Shown one piece after another: positions 21,239 through 33,706 of a stretch of DNA of 64,000 bases. Under the pieces are notes generated by a model that saw nothing but the letters and a program-made list of their open reading frames with translations, ran no database searches and was not told the origin of the DNA. Each line of letters opens with the position of its first letter. Within the stretch, counting starts at the first letter, position 1. Source of the DNA: Pseudorasbora parva (Eukaryota; Chordata; Actinopteri; Cypriniformes; Gobionidae); NCBI RefSeq assembly GCF_024679245.1, contig NC_090174.1:18912933-18976932 (forward strand), written 5' to 3'. Made by a program: the position numbers and the translations under genes.

Positions 21239-22523
21239 GTTCCCTTTCATGCATCGGAAGTTACAACACTATGGGAAATGCCTCTGTGTGATTGCACCTT
21301 GAAGCACTTGTGTAATCAGTCCAATGTCAAGGCGAGACGTCATCCTGTAACGTGCAATATCATTACCAGGAAGCTACAGTATAAAGTTGTTCCTCCCAGC
21401 CCATGCTACATCACGGATGGGGACCGTGAACATTTCCCTCTAGACCTCAGGAGCCAACATGTGCTTGTCCAGACAGACAACACATTGGTGGTAACCTACA
21501 TACATAATCTGGGGGTCTGTGGTCACACCCCCTTTGCAAATTGGCACACTAGATCCTCCTGTGGGCCCAGGGCTTGCTGCTCTCACTAAGGGCAGTGTCC
21601 ATCCCTGTGTGTTTGATCCAGAGAGCAGATATCCTGTTGAAGCCTGGGGTAAAGCACAGGGAATGGAGACTCCACCCCAAGGTGGTGGAGATGATTTGGC
21701 CAGGTGAAAGTGGACAAGTTTGCATATCAAACTTTTTTGAAAACCACAGGGTTCCAACTTAAGATCTGACTATTGTTCTGGAAGACTTGTCAACGGCTCC
21801 CTAAGAGCCCCTTGAAACCGTTGCAGAGAAAATTCTAACCTTAAAAAAAAAGAAAAATCTGCTGCCTATTACATCTCTAAAGAGTAGATCTTCAGGTTTC
21901 TTTCGGACTTTGGACCAGGAGAAGCTAACATTTCTATGCCCTGATGCTTATATCCACAAAGCTGTTCTGTGGCAAACTTCTGATACATTTTTGTGTGCTT
22001 CTGGTAAGCTAGACGAGGGTCTCCAGAACCAAGCAAAGGGTGAGCAAGTGGATAATCAAGGCTATTTCTCTTCACCTATGGCTGTCAGAGCACACTCAAC
22101 TAGAAGTATGGTGAGTTCCAAAGGCTTGTTGTCAGAGATATCTCTGTGAGAAGTCCTGGGTCTTAATTTCCTAGGTTGTGGTGGAGTGGGTATTAACGTT
22201 CCCATAGTGCTGTAACTTGGAAACACCTTGAAAGAGAACATCACAGGTAACGACTGTAACCATGGTTCACTGGAATGAGACACTGCCTCACCCTGCATGC
22301 CTGTGATCGATTTGCTTCAGCCAATCAGAAGCTGACATTGTTTAGATTGGGTGTGCTTTATTACTGGTCATGACATCACTTGCTACGGGATGATGTCCCA
22401 CCATACCATTGGACTGATTACACAAATGCTTCGACACAATCATGCAGAGTAATTTCCCATAGCGTTGTAACTTCCAACACAACATCTCATCTCGTTCCCT
22501 TTTCAGGGACCTATGGTTACAGT
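21239..22523 (+). mobile_element. internally deleted DIRS-like element with RNase H and recombinase remnants
   Basis: The left end (21239-21390) and right repeat (about 22340-22475) are inverted copies; for example TTGTGTAATCAGTCCAATG at 21309 has its mirror CATTGGACTGATTACACAA at 22407. An internal complementary region at 22196-22262 carries complements of the left edge (CCCATAGTGCTGTAACTT) and right edge (CTGTAACCATGGTTC). Between them are plus-strand pieces: RNase H (SQHVLVQTDNTLVVTYI at 21452-21502), a DNA-binding or linker part (EWRLHP near 21665), and the C-terminal half of a tyrosine recombinase with the catalytic H-x-x-R in VRAHSTRS near 22086. Frames are broken and gag and RT are gone, so the copy is dead. 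DIRS elements copy RNA into circular DNA and integrate by recombinase. Confidence 0.8.
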
Positions 22524-23071
22524 CTTAACCTGAGACTTTTTTGGCTTTTAAAACAATGTATGTTGATTGCATTTTAGTGCAATAGTTGGTTCAATATACC
22601 CCATTTTAGACACTGACGTTTTAGACATCAATTTCAGACAACTTTGAACACAATTTCACAAATTTCTGTGGTAGACGCTGCATAATTTGATATGTCACTA
22701 TAAAGTACCATTGTGGGGGAACTCTCCAAAGGCGATTCTTCTCTCAAGGGCCTTTGACAGTTGCTTGATTCCAGAGTGCCTCTATAAACATAAAGCACAT
22801 GTCAGTGATAGCATGCCCTGTGCTCTAGAATAAATTTGTGGTGTTTTGTGAGATTTAGTACCTGAATTGGTGAGACAGCAGCAGCAGGGGCTGTACGGAC
22901 TGGTATGCCACTTAGGGGGCTTCTGGGAGATGTATGTATCTGTACTGAGTTGCTGTGTCCATCTAGTAAAATACATCTGCATTAACATTTAAATGGCCAT
23001 ATAAAATCCTATTTCTAGCCAAAGAGACAACACAAATTAATCTGAAGAAGATGTTTGACATTTTTATAGGA

Positions 23072-23349
23072 TAGTTGACCCCAAAATGAAAATTCTATCA
23101 TCATTTACTCACCCTTATGTCATTCCAAACCTGTATGACTTTTGGAAAAAAAAATAAGATATTTTGAAGATTTTTGGTAACCAAACATTTTTGGTGACTG
23201 TTAACATACAAAATCCATTGTATGGACAAAAGAAAATACTGAGGCATTTCTCAAAATCTTCTGCTTCACTGAAGAAAGAAAGTCATATATTTTTGGATGG
23301 CATGAGGATGAATAAATTATGAAAGGATTTTTATTTTGGGGTTGAATTA
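23072..23349. mobile_element. foldback MITE
   Basis: The left half (GTTGACCCCAAAATGAAAAT... CATCATTTACTCACC) and the right half, read in reverse (TTCAACCCCAAAATAAAAAT...), are inverted copies that meet near 23200. The result is a roughly 280-bp palindrome with diverged arms. This is one of the commonest short transposons of cyprinid genomes. No coding capacity. Confidence 0.75.
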
Positions 23350-24222
23350 TTAAGATCAATGACACTGGAATTAGGACCAAATTCCCAACTGAAATGATTA
23401 GCAAGGTTTTTAATATAAACTTCTGATTTTAACATTGGGATCTTCTGAAGGATAAGGAGAGCAGCATATGCTACATACAGCCAGAAAAGCCATTAGGTTT
23501 GACAGACAGACTTTTTTTCTTTTCTTTTTTTGCATTTTACTATGCAAAATATTTGTAGAGAAGTTTGTCCCTTTAGGTAAAATGGTTTGTGAAGGCCCTT
23601 ATGAGGATAGTTATAGTTTGATGAAGCTGGAATAACCTTTTGATGCCACATTAGACTTTTTGAGATACCCAATGTATTCTGCAGAATATTTTATAAAAAT
23701 CACAAGCTGTGCTAAATGTTATTAATATTGGGACTCATTTGTCTTATTGTTCTAAGAACGTTTAACAACCTCTGTAATCTAACTTGACTTTTTTTTGTGT
23801 AATTAATGAGAACAAGTCCTGTTGCCTCAACCCATATGTTACAGAAGTATCTGTCCAACATTAAGACAGGCGGGAATGATTTGAGAGGTCTGGCTGTTGT
23901 AATGGGAGCCAGGCTTTCCTGCTGCTGTGTTACTGATGGCAGACAGGATATGTTTGGAGAGCATTACGTTATTAGTTCAGATTAAAAAACAGCTTCTTTT
24001 AGCAACTGATTCACCACAACAGCGCCATGATCTAAACACTTAATCAATGCCTAAATATTTTCTCAGAAATCATTTTACAGTCAAGGACATTTTACACTGT
24101 CTCGAATCTTAAAATAAATGTTACAAGGTTGAGAGAAGAGGTGAGAGAAAAAGAGAACAAGAGTGAGAATGAAGGGAGACAAAAAGAAAAAAGAAAAGCG
24201 TAGAGAAAGGTCTTGTCCTCAC

Positions 24223-24407
24223 TCGGCACAGCTGTGTCAAAAGACTTGATGAGAGATTTGACCATGGCTCCTGGTTCTGAGGACGTGCTGCTTCCACTCC
24301 CACTGCCGTGGGTTAGGAATCCCACAGGTGCATTCTGGGACATTGTCATGCGGCACCATTGAAGACCGCCATCTGAGTCAGAGAGACTAACATCTTCATT
24401 CCATGAC
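24223..24407 (-). CDS. specc1: specc1 exon: serine-rich linker before the CH domain
   Basis: Encodes SWNEDVSLSDSDGGLQWCRM, then a Gly/Ser-rich run and AMVKSLIKSFDTAVP. The phrase VKSLIKSFD is conserved in cytospin-A and -B just before the proline-rich linker. The acceptor is GATTGATAG before the G at 24407, which completes an AGG codon begun in the previous exon (phase 2 match). The donor is CCGA followed by GTGAGG, leaving phase 1. The linker is low-complexity and probably unstructured, between the coiled coil and the actin-binding CH domain. The next exon (expected to carry a proline-rich stretch) was not located; joining directly to 14616 would break the frame. Confidence 0.85.
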
Positions 24408-24729
24408 CTATCAATCACAGAACACACATACAGATATAGAGACAGGCCACAGTGGTTTTAATTGGAACGTAAGACACTACATGTGAAGAACTATTTTACA
24501 TAATTTTCTTTACATTACAAATCTACAAATATTGTTATAAACTTTTTATGATGTGTTTGTAATACTTGCTGTAAATAATATTAAATAGTATAATAGTAAT
24601 TAATAACAATTTAAAATCTTACCATAATGCCATTCAATACTAAATTAGGCAAATCTTACAAAATAATGTTTGGGTAATTTCTTACCCTAATAATAATAAA
24701 AAAGAAAGAGTAAAGAGTAAAAACATAAT

Positions 24730-24736
24730 ACACACA

Positions 24737-24784
<48 letters not shown>

Positions 24785-24814
24785 TGCACGCACACACACA
24801 TACACACACACACA
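24730..24814. repeat. (CGCA)n / (CA)n microsatellite
   Basis: About 13 CGCA units followed by CACACA runs. Confidence 0.9.
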
Positions 24815-27800
24815 GTAATACAATGTTACATTTAAATCTGGACAAACAGTTTGTAGATATTTAAAAATGTTTAAATGTTAGATAAATGTTTTTTTTTTTT
24901 TTTTTTAAAGGGATAAACATATTTAATTGTTAGGATTAAATATTATATAAATAGGCTTCATGTTCTTTATGCACAATAAAATATTTATTTTCTTTCTTTT
25001 GATTATGGGGAGTAATATTATGTTTCTAGATATTTTTTGTTAAGATTCAATAAGTATAATCAATCAAGGAAAATTATGGCTAATTCTTATAAATATACAT
25101 ATGTACACAAAAAGATTTTTGAAAGAACAGCAATAATGTATTATTACATATTTATATAATTTTTTTGCACAGGACCATAAAATAGCATTTCTCATGTTTA
25201 ATCAATACTCGTCAGTTCTTTTGGGCAAGTGTTTTTGTGTATGTTTTAGACAACATTGGTGTGTTAAGGATAATTCTCCATACAACACATAGATTGTATA
25301 TACACATTTGAACACACAGTTTTACTACCTGAGGCCGAAATTTCCTTTAGTACAAAAATTGTTTGGTATGCATAAAGCAGGCATGCAAAATATCAGCAAC
25401 AGCTCTGGTGATGAAGTCCTAAACTTCCCATATCATACTTCTTCACTGTAAATGGATGCATAAAAAAAGGATGCATGGGAAAACAGAAAATGAGAATCCC
25501 CAGTGGAAGCTGATTAAACAAAAAAAAACACACATAGAGACATTACATGCAGGAATGGTTTGATTTATTGACCTCAAAAGAACAGAATATATTGACGACA
25601 CTTTAAAACATACATTTAAAACCCCATGTGGTAGAGATAAACAGTAGTGTATCTCTTATGAGTACACAAATCATTGCAGTCACATGAAAACAGTACATAA
25701 GTTACATTTGCACATTCACTGAATCACAACATATACTGCATCATTTAAAGGCAGAGGAGGTGTGTTACTTCTGTTAATACCAGCATGTGATTTCATTTTC
25801 GGTGAACTGCCTCTAGAGGAATATGCTCCTGCGAGAAGATACAACCTGAGATTTGACTAAACTGCATTCGAGAAACTGACACTTCATGCTTGAGAGTCAT
25901 GTCTTATTTGCATTCATAATTTCATTGTGATTTCAGTGAGAAACTTTTAAACTGAAATTGGCCAGAGATCATTAACTAATGCAAATAGGAATGTGAGTGG
26001 AGAAGAAATGTTCCTGCATGAAGAACAACAATAGGAGTGCTTGTTTACTTTGAACGTGAGGTAAAGCACATTTCTCAAAAGCTTGACTAATTTCTTATTA
26101 CTACTTCTAGTGATGAAACAGAATTGACAACCACCATAAAGCAAATGTAATGCAATAGAAGTAATCTTCATTGGTTTCAGCTTGTGTAAATCAAATAAAG
26201 GCATTTAAGAGTTGTAAACCAACTGGAGACTACAACAAGCTTAATATGTTGGAGTGTTGATAAGAATTGTTTGTCTGCCATCTAGTGTTGGACTTGCACA
26301 CACACAACAGTAAGAAAACTAAATTCTGTCATTTAAAAAAAAGCGGCACATGAAAATTCCCAAAGGTTTCATGTAACTCAAATAGATGTATCTGCTATGC
26401 CTAATGTGTAGACATAAATAAAATAAAAAGAAATAACATAGAATAGAGTCAAATAAACCCTGTTTAATTACATACATTTATATATAATTCAAGTTAGGAT
26501 TATTTTAGGCAGCTACAGCTCTGTGGCTGCTGTCAAAATAAAAAACATTAAGACAAAATCAAAAAGTGCTGGTAGAAGTAGTAAAAGTCTGTAAATTTTG
26601 GCTTTATTCCTAAGGCAGCACAATACAAAGCTATTTTTTGTACTTTAAAAATACAGTTAGGGAATATAATACATTAATGTTAGATACATCCTTATACAAT
26701 TTGTTCACCTTGTCTTCCAATTATCCCCCACATTTCAGTTGGCCCTGCTTAAAAGGTGGAACAACACAAGCCTAAAGCAGGTAACATTATTAATTTCAAA
26801 TAGTGCAGGTGCTGTTTAGAACAAATACAAATATCTCCTCTGAGCAGATGTGGAAACAGTATATGTATTCTGGTTTTATGATTTGTTTCCTGTCAAAAAT
26901 TCAGAATATGTCTCCTCTTCATCTTCGTGAATAATACTGACACACAGATAACTCTGTATTACAATACTGTAAATCAGTCATTGGTTTTAACTCTAACTAT
27001 CTATCGCCCCTCAACTGCAGTCTTGGAGTTCTCAAATCCAGCTCCAGTGGTGATTCTGAAAGAAACACAAAGAAAACAATGGTGTCCAAATGAAGGTAAA
27101 TTAAAACATTTGCTACATTGAGTTTATTTGGATGAAAGCCTCAGGTTGACTTTTGAGATGAGTAGCATCAACCAGTAATTTGAGCGTCATTTATAAAAAA
27201 AAAATGTTTTCATCATGGCAGCAAAAGCTCATTTGTCACCATCAACCTTCATGCATCTCTGAAAATCAGTAAAACATCTGACATTTTTTATTAGCAGAAT
27301 TATAAGCAGGTCTGATGACTGAAGGAAGAAAACCTTCAAATGTTTCCAGATACATGAGATATTTGTTCCACGATCTGTGTGCAAAAATCATAGCAAACAG
27401 CAGATGTCGCCACATACAAAGAAGATTCTGAGGGCAAAAACTTGAGGAAAAGGCCCAGGAAATCAGGAAATTAGACCCAGCAAGCAAAGCAGACCCAACC
27501 CCTTTTGAATAAAATGAGCACAGCCAATCAGATAGTAGTATTGTTCAAAGCAGTAGGCGGGTGGCTAAGGCTGGGAAAACAGGCAAGACACAAGCTCTTG
27601 AACATCCTGAATGATTAAATCACTCTGACCATCCATAAGTATTCATACTAGCATTCAGTATGAGTGCTGGGACTGGAGCTAGCAATGCACTCACCTGGGT
27701 CAGAGGGAAATCCTTTAGAGTGCAATCTCAGGGAGCATCGGAGGGAGGGGGGAGATCGACACACACTGGATGTCCGTTTGAACGGAGGGGAAGAGTTTTT

Positions 27801-28000
27801 ATATATTTAGCAACTCAAACGCACTACTTAAAAAAGCGCTATATTTTACTAAGCCCATCTCAAAATACTAATCCGGTATTCATTACATGCACTCAGGCTC
27901 ATACTCTTATTGGATTTCTATTATGAAGTGCACAGGTTTAGTGCCACAGAAAAAATAAGTCTGATGCAAAATGTTCTAGAAAGCTAATAGCATACAAAAA

Positions 28001-28002
<2 letters not shown>

Positions 28003-28034
<32 letters not shown>
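28003..28034. repeat. (CA)n microsatellite
   Basis: About 15 CA units after an A-run. Confidence 0.9.
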
Positions 28035-28038
<4 letters not shown>

Positions 28039-29160
28039 CAATGAAAACCAAAGAATTAACGCCAGCCCAACACCAGGGAATAAACACTATTGACACAGGT
28101 AAAGATGTTGCTGTTGATTTCCCTGAAAGGTTTGTTCTGTGTATTTTTTGTGAAAATTGCACATGAAGTGCACACAAAATTGATCATCAGCTCATCAGTT
28201 CAAGCTCAATACATCTGTATGTGTTTATCATTTAAAAGATATGATAGGTCTATTTTTTTGTTTAAAAAAAATAAGGCAGTGGGAGTCAGTAAGTCTGTTT
28301 TTTTTCTTCTTTTATATCAATTATGTGCTTTGTTGGTTCCTTGAAAAAATAAAAATGCTGTTTGATTGATAAAGTAAATATTTAAATTATATTGTTCACT
28401 AAAACTAATGTTATTAAAAAAATAATGTTTGCTAATTGAAATGGAGCTATAAATAAAATAAAATAAAATATAAATATTACATTAAAAAATGGAAATTATA
28501 AATTTTGCCTTGGCAACTAAGTTGAAGTACACAAATTTGCGTAACCCAAAAATTATTTTTTTTTTTTTTTAAGCTAAACTGAAATATATATATAAAAATT
28601 AAATGACTACAGTTCTTATGTCTAAAGCTCACTCTAATCTGTTCAAGATTTTTAAATATAATACAGTATCTTTTAAGATGGTTTGAAATTTCCACACTTG
28701 GTAGTTGACTAACATTAGTTGAGTAACATTGACTAACTGAGCAGCAAGGCAGCTGCCTTTGATTTCGGATATACCAGGTGAATTTTTGGGCTGTATCACA
28801 GTTTGCAGCTACTATATACACAGAGTAAATAGATGCAAGAAAGTGTGTAAAAGCAGAGGAGTGAGGGTCATTTTGCATGACTACTGATTTGAATGTTCAA
28901 TGGTACAGTTTACCACAGTCTTTAAAATCTAAGACATGAATTTCAGTTAACTAAAATGTCAAATTTGTATCTGATTGTGAGATTGTGATCACTTAAATTA
29001 TATCATTAAAAGATAATTTAACTTCAAGATGTAGCAAAATATACCAGTGAACCCTGCCAGTGGCTGTCAGAGATTGATATTTGAATAGAGGAGAGTTTTG
29101 TTAGAATTGAGAACCCAGATGGATGGCAGAGAGGAGGGCAGTGATGAGTTGACTGTGTAC

Positions 29161-29336
29161 CTGGTGCCCTGGATCTGCTCCAACTCTGAAGCCAGTCTTG
29201 CACTGTGCTCCTGCTCCTCCAGCAGACGTCTGCGCAGTGTGCGCAGCTCCTGCTGAGCTTCCACCTTTATGTCATTGGCGACCACTACTGCTGTCTGAAG
29301 GTCTGCCTGGAAACGACGCCACTCCTCTGTCTCATC
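29161..29336 (-). CDS. specc1: specc1 exon: conserved end of the coiled coil
   Basis: Encodes [20 protein letters not shown] followed by [22 protein letters not shown] and a further helical stretch ending QIQGT. The [21 protein letters not shown] block is the best-conserved non-CH part of cytospins; QQELRT and VVVA favour SPECC1 (cytospin-B) over SPECC1L from my memory of both. The acceptor is TTTCACTTTCAG before GAT (29336, phase 0). The donor is ACCAG followed by GTACAC (29160-29159), leaving phase 2. At 176 nt it is not a multiple of three, so skipping it would shift the frame and remove the CH domain. A very long (TG)n tract in the transcript sense ends just upstream of the acceptor. Confidence 0.93.
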
Positions 29337-29353
29337 CTGAAAGTGAAAGTGTG

Positions 29354-29599
<246 letters not shown>

Positions 29600-29861
29600 T
29601 TAGTCATGTAGAGTGGAAGTGTTTTGGCCTTGTCATGAGCTCATGGGGCTGGTCATGGAAATGTCATTTTCAATCACTGCATGATGGGCACTGACATGGT
29701 AGACTGCAATACAGCTTGCATTTGCAACTCAAAAATCTGTGCAGATGGAAGATATTTCTCTTGAATTATAGAAACTGACATACACTTTCAAACATGCTGT
29801 AGTTTATTACAAAAAAAAAAAGAAACAACAACAAAAAAAAAAAACAGATAAACAATTCCAC

Positions 29862-29935
29862 CTTCATCTGTTTATTCATGGACTTAATCTGCTTCTCCAA
29901 CTCAGCCTTGTTTTCTTCTAGCCTCTTGGTTTGAT
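29862..29935 (-). CDS. specc1: specc1 small coiled-coil exon
   Basis: A 74-nt exon reading (N)QTKRLEENKAELEKQIKSMN-KQMK, a charged heptad-type helix that continues the coiled coil. The acceptor is CCTTATTTTTCAG at 29937-29936. The first two bases AT complete an AAT codon with the A left by the 33470 exon (phase 1). The donor is AAG followed by GTGGAA at 29861-29860, in phase 0 with the next exon. Human cytospin-B has a segment of the same length and similar pattern at this place (KLEEQKSDLERQLKTLTKQMK type), which supports the splice choice. Confidence 0.9.
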
Positions 29936-30871
29936 CTGAAAAATAAGGACAAAAAATGTAATAAAAAATTAAATACACACTATATATACATATAGTTTTT
30001 TGGGAAAGAGATTAATATCTTTATTCAGCAAGTATGCATTTCATTTATGATTTTTAAAAAAGTCACAGTAAATGCATTTATAATGTTATAAAATAGTTAT
30101 ATTACAAATTAATGCTGTTCTTTTAAACTTTCTGTACAACAAAAAATCCTGAAGAAAATATACCAGAAAAGTATTAAGCAGAACATCTGAATTCAACATT
30201 GATAATTATAAGACATGTTTATTCAGCATCAAATTGGTTTATTAGAATGATTTATGAAGGAAATTTATGAAGGATTTCAGAAAATTCATTTTTGCCATCA
30301 CATTCATAAATTATACTTTAAAATAAAACATATTACTGTTTTTGCAGCTTTAGTGGGCCTTTTTCCAAAAACACTTTTGATGGCTTCATATATCCTGGCA
30401 TTTTTATCACAGCTTCACTTGAATTATTAATAATTATATAATAATTATACTCTTTGTATAGAACAAAATCAAGGTCAATTTGAAAACCTTGTGTTTATTT
30501 CGTTTCAAGGGATAAGTTATTTTTGTATTATTTAAAAAAAAAGACTTTAATAAACACCTTTCTGAGTTTATTTTGAAAAATAAAATGCCCAGATCAAATA
30601 TTACAAAATAACCAAATAATAACCAAATATTACAAAATAAGCCAAAAGAAAAAGGATAGATCACCTTGCTAAATCTTTAGTTATATTATTGGAGAGCCCA
30701 GATAAAAATATATGATTAGTTGGTGCAGCGAGAGGACCAATTATATATGGTATAATGTTAGCAAAATCTTGCTTTCCACTACCAATTCGATTTCTACCAT
30801 TTGTTCTGAACTAAACAAAAAAAAAAAACGTTATTAACGCTTTAACTTTGACAGCCCTGGTAAAAACTCAA
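29936..30871 (-). other. specc1: specc1 intron with old interspersed repeat
   Basis: 30010-30420 carries phrases widespread in cyprinid introns (TTTATTCAGCAAG, ATGCATTT, AATGCTGTTCTTTTAAACTTTC, AAATCCTGAAGAAA). Related pieces occur near 19240-19400, 35380-35570 and 37380-37450. Non-coding. Confidence 0.55.
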
Positions 30872-32130
30872 CTTGTCGTGTTTGGAGGAGTAAGAATACT
30901 GAGTTGCACCATACCTAGTGTGAATCATGGGGATAGAAACATGGTTTGGGGCTGTTTTTCCGCAAAGGGACCAGGATGACTGATCCAGGAAAGAATGAAT
31001 GGGGCCATGTATCATGAGATTTTGAGTTAAAAACCTCCTTTCAACAGCAAGGGCATTGAAGATGAAACGTGGCTGGGTCTTTCAGCATGACAATGATCCC
31101 AAACACACCCGGGCAAAGAAGAAGTGTTTTGTTTAAAGGTCCTGTAGTGGCCTAGCCATAGCCTAGAAATCTAGACGCACCCTAGCGGCAGCAAATTTAA
31201 TCTGCCCGCAAGTGTCGTCTAGGAACTCTCAATACCCTTCTGAATACCCTTCTGAGCTGTATTCCTCACAATCTGGACGGGCCAATCACGTCGTGTATAG
31301 AGTCGGCGGGCGGGGCCATAATGACGACGGCCGAGTTGCGTTTGCGTGCTTCTAGTAAACACAGAAACTGGCGAACGGCGGTCTTTCAAATCAGCTTTGA
31401 CCGCGACTCTGGAGGACTTGGAGTTGAGCTTTTCTCTGAGAAAAGAACAAAAAACGGCACTGAAGTCATTCTTAAAAAGGGAAGATGTGTTCGGATTTTA
31501 GCCAACCGGATACGGTGAATGTTTAATCTATCAACAAGCTCTGTTTCACCTTCGTTGCTCTGGTTGGTGTAGCGCTATCCTATCGCGTGCAGAGGGAGTT
31601 TGAAAGACAACCGTTTATCCCGCCCCTCGGATTGAGCCCTGTCAATGGTGAGTTTCCAGACCAAACATCTTGATGTGGGTCTGGCTTGTCAGGCTAGCCT
31701 AGCCAGTCTCCAGATCTCAAACCCAAAGAAAATCTTTGGAGGGAGTTGAAAATCCGTGTTGCCCAGCGACAGCCCCAAACCATCACTGCTCTACAGGAGA
31801 TCTGCATGGACGAATGGGCCATAACTACCAGCAACAGTGCGTAAAAAACTTGTGGCGACTTACAGAAAACATTTGACCTCTGTCATTGCCAACAAAGGAT
31901 ATATAACAAAGTATTGAGATTAACTTTTGATACTGACTAAATACTTATTTTCTACCATAATTTGCAAATAAATTATTTAAAAATCAGACAATGTGATTTT
32001 CTGGATTTTCCTTTTTTTTTCTCATTCTGTCTCATAGTGTGAAGATGAAAATTATAGGGCTCTCTCATCTTTTTAAGTGGGAGAACTTGCACAATGGGTG
32101 GCTGACTAAATACTTTTTTGCCCCACTGTA
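30872..32130 (+). mobile_element. Tc1-type transposon, 5'-truncated and split by a second element
   Basis: Broken plus-strand frames read the second half of a Tc1 transposase: WGCF(S)AKGPG-type at about 30950-30980, [15 protein letters not shown] at about 31075-31110 (the second catalytic D lies in this block), then after an insertion [18 protein letters not shown] for the SPDLNPIENLW region at about 31700-31745. The 3' inverted repeat ends TTTTTTGCCCCACTGTA at 32130. The 5' half and its inverted repeat are absent. Many small changes make it inactive. Confidence 0.8.
31159..31696. mobile_element. non-autonomous DNA transposon nested in the Tc1 copy
   Basis: The Tc1 sequence GGCCTAGCCA | GTCTCCAG is interrupted here. 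GCCTAGCCA is found on both sides (31150-31158 and 31697-31705), a 9-bp (or 8-bp) target duplication. The insert begins TAGCCTAG and ends CAGGCTA, so its tips are inverted (TAGCCT/AGGCTA, then AGAC..CAC on both arms). It is 538 bp, GC-richer than its surroundings, and has one short open frame (31321-31518) with no recognisable domain. The 8-9 bp duplication fits hAT- or Mutator-type elements. Confidence 0.75.
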
Positions 32131-33469
32131 TCTTATACGTATATGTGTTAAGAAGATGTTTATCCGCGCTACAGGCCTGTGCTTCTAGTGTAATGAAAAT
32201 AAAACAAAAGTTAATTTATTCATTGTTGTCAATGTAATGGAAGATATTTTTGGATTACACTTCAACTAAAACTTCACTAAAAACTTAAAAAAACAAAAAC
32301 TTTGGTCTGTATCACAGGCTCCACCACTTGAAAAGCACCTATGACAAACAAATCTAAAACAATCTGACATATTCTGGCTGATATTGTCTCCCCTTTAGGA
32401 ATATATAATGGAGCTAAACATGCATTCCAGACCTATTTTAATTTCATATTTAAAAGATGCTGTAAATCAGTGTCTCCTTGTGGTAGATTTTTGTTTGTTT
32501 GTTTGTTTTGAATACAACATTGTTATATTAACTTGCTACTGTGGGCAAACAGTTAAACATATAGTGTATTACGCACACACATTTTTATTATATTTTATCT
32601 ATAATATTTAGATATTTTCTTCATGTCAATGAAGACATTTTCCCCAAAAAATCCATATTTCTGAGATATATTTATATATATTTTTCTTTTATTAACAAAA
32701 AAATGTCTTATCAATTTTATTTTTATTTATTTATTTATTAGGGGTATACAAATAATTTGGGGTAAACTATGACCTATTTTAATTAGGTTTTAATTTATCT
32801 TAATTTAAGTCATTTTAAATTACAGTAATATTTCACAGCATTACTGTTTTTCAAAGAAATGCATCCTTGTTGAGCATAAGACGCACACATGCACACATGC
32901 TACATTTGTATAAATGTATAAAAATTATATACATTTTCTTTTCTTTCTTTTTTTATAACTAGAATAAATTTGAGGTAAAATCCTAAAAAAATCTTAAATA
33001 AAAGAATCTTGAAATGTAAATACTATTGGGTATATATGAAGGGTCATTACAAGAAGCTATTTGAAGTTATTTAGTTAATTGCAGCTGGACAGACATGGGC
33101 TGAGACTGCAATAAAGCTATAATCTGCTCCATGAAATTTCCTTCCCCTGTTTAGAGAGGAAAAGAGAGGAAGGCAGACGAGCTCAGAGCAGATGCATTCT
33201 GCATGATGCAGTTTGGCAAAGATTTTAGCTGCAGTATTAAATAGCTCAGTATCTCAATCCATCCAGGCTGCCAGAACCAATCAATGTGTTTTACTAATCA
33301 CAGCAGACTCTAGCCAGTTTGTGCAGGCCAGATTCTGCCAGATGATACAGTATATTTAGCATTGCCTAAGGGATAGCAGTGAAGCACACACATGACATAT
33401 GGCATAATCCTTTGGCAAGGCGGTATACTGAGAGCTAGAGACAGACAGGGAAGCAAATAATGGTCATAC
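32131..33469 (-). other. specc1: specc1 intron, AT-rich
   Basis: Flanking exons agree in phase 1. No gene or well-defined repeat seen; GTTGAGCATAAGAC near 32868 belongs to the same old repeat family as 35560. Confidence 0.5.
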
Positions 33470-33677
33470 TCTCAAGGTCCAGGATGGTTTGATTAGTGTG
33501 CAATCTAACTGCCCGTTGCTGCTCCACCTGGTCCTCTAACTCAAAGATGGTCTCTTTCAGGTCCTTGATCTGGTTATCAGCATCTTTGCTCTTCTCCTCT
33601 AGAGTGAGCATGTTGGCTTTATGATCTTGCTCCTGTTTCTCCACCTTTTCCAGCAGCTGCTGCTTGTCTGCCTCCAC
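33470..33677 (-). CDS. specc1: specc1 coiled-coil exon
   Basis: Encodes VEADKQQLLEKVEKQEQDHK, then a heptad-rich stretch and KETIFELEDQVEQQRAVRLH ending DLE. The ETIFELEDQVEQ-RAVKLH phrase is a signature of cytospins; Q at VEQQ and N-Q near the end fit cytospin-B. The acceptor is TGTATGTACAG before GTG (phase 0, joined to AAG of the large exon). The donor is GAGA followed by GTATGA, leaving phase 1. Length 208 nt. It belongs to the long central coiled coil. Its acceptor has a weak pyrimidine tract and lies about 30 nt from a piggyBac-like insertion. Confidence 0.93.
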
Positions 33678-33706
33678 CTGTACATACAGACACATACAAG
33701 CTTTAA

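Larger units (their letters stand above)
24408..29160 (-). other. specc1: specc1 intron
   Basis: A 4.75-kb intron whose flanking exons agree in phase, so no exon is needed between them. It holds simple repeats (24730-24814 and 28003-28034) and is otherwise AT-rich. A GC-richer patch at 27660-27800 has a perfect CAG|GTGAGT donor on the minus strand at about 27696, but no open frame leads into it. Confidence 0.7.

Noticed and set aside
31321..31518. A 65-codon open frame in the nested DNA element
   Set aside because: No domain or start context, and it is carried by a repeated non-autonomous element.
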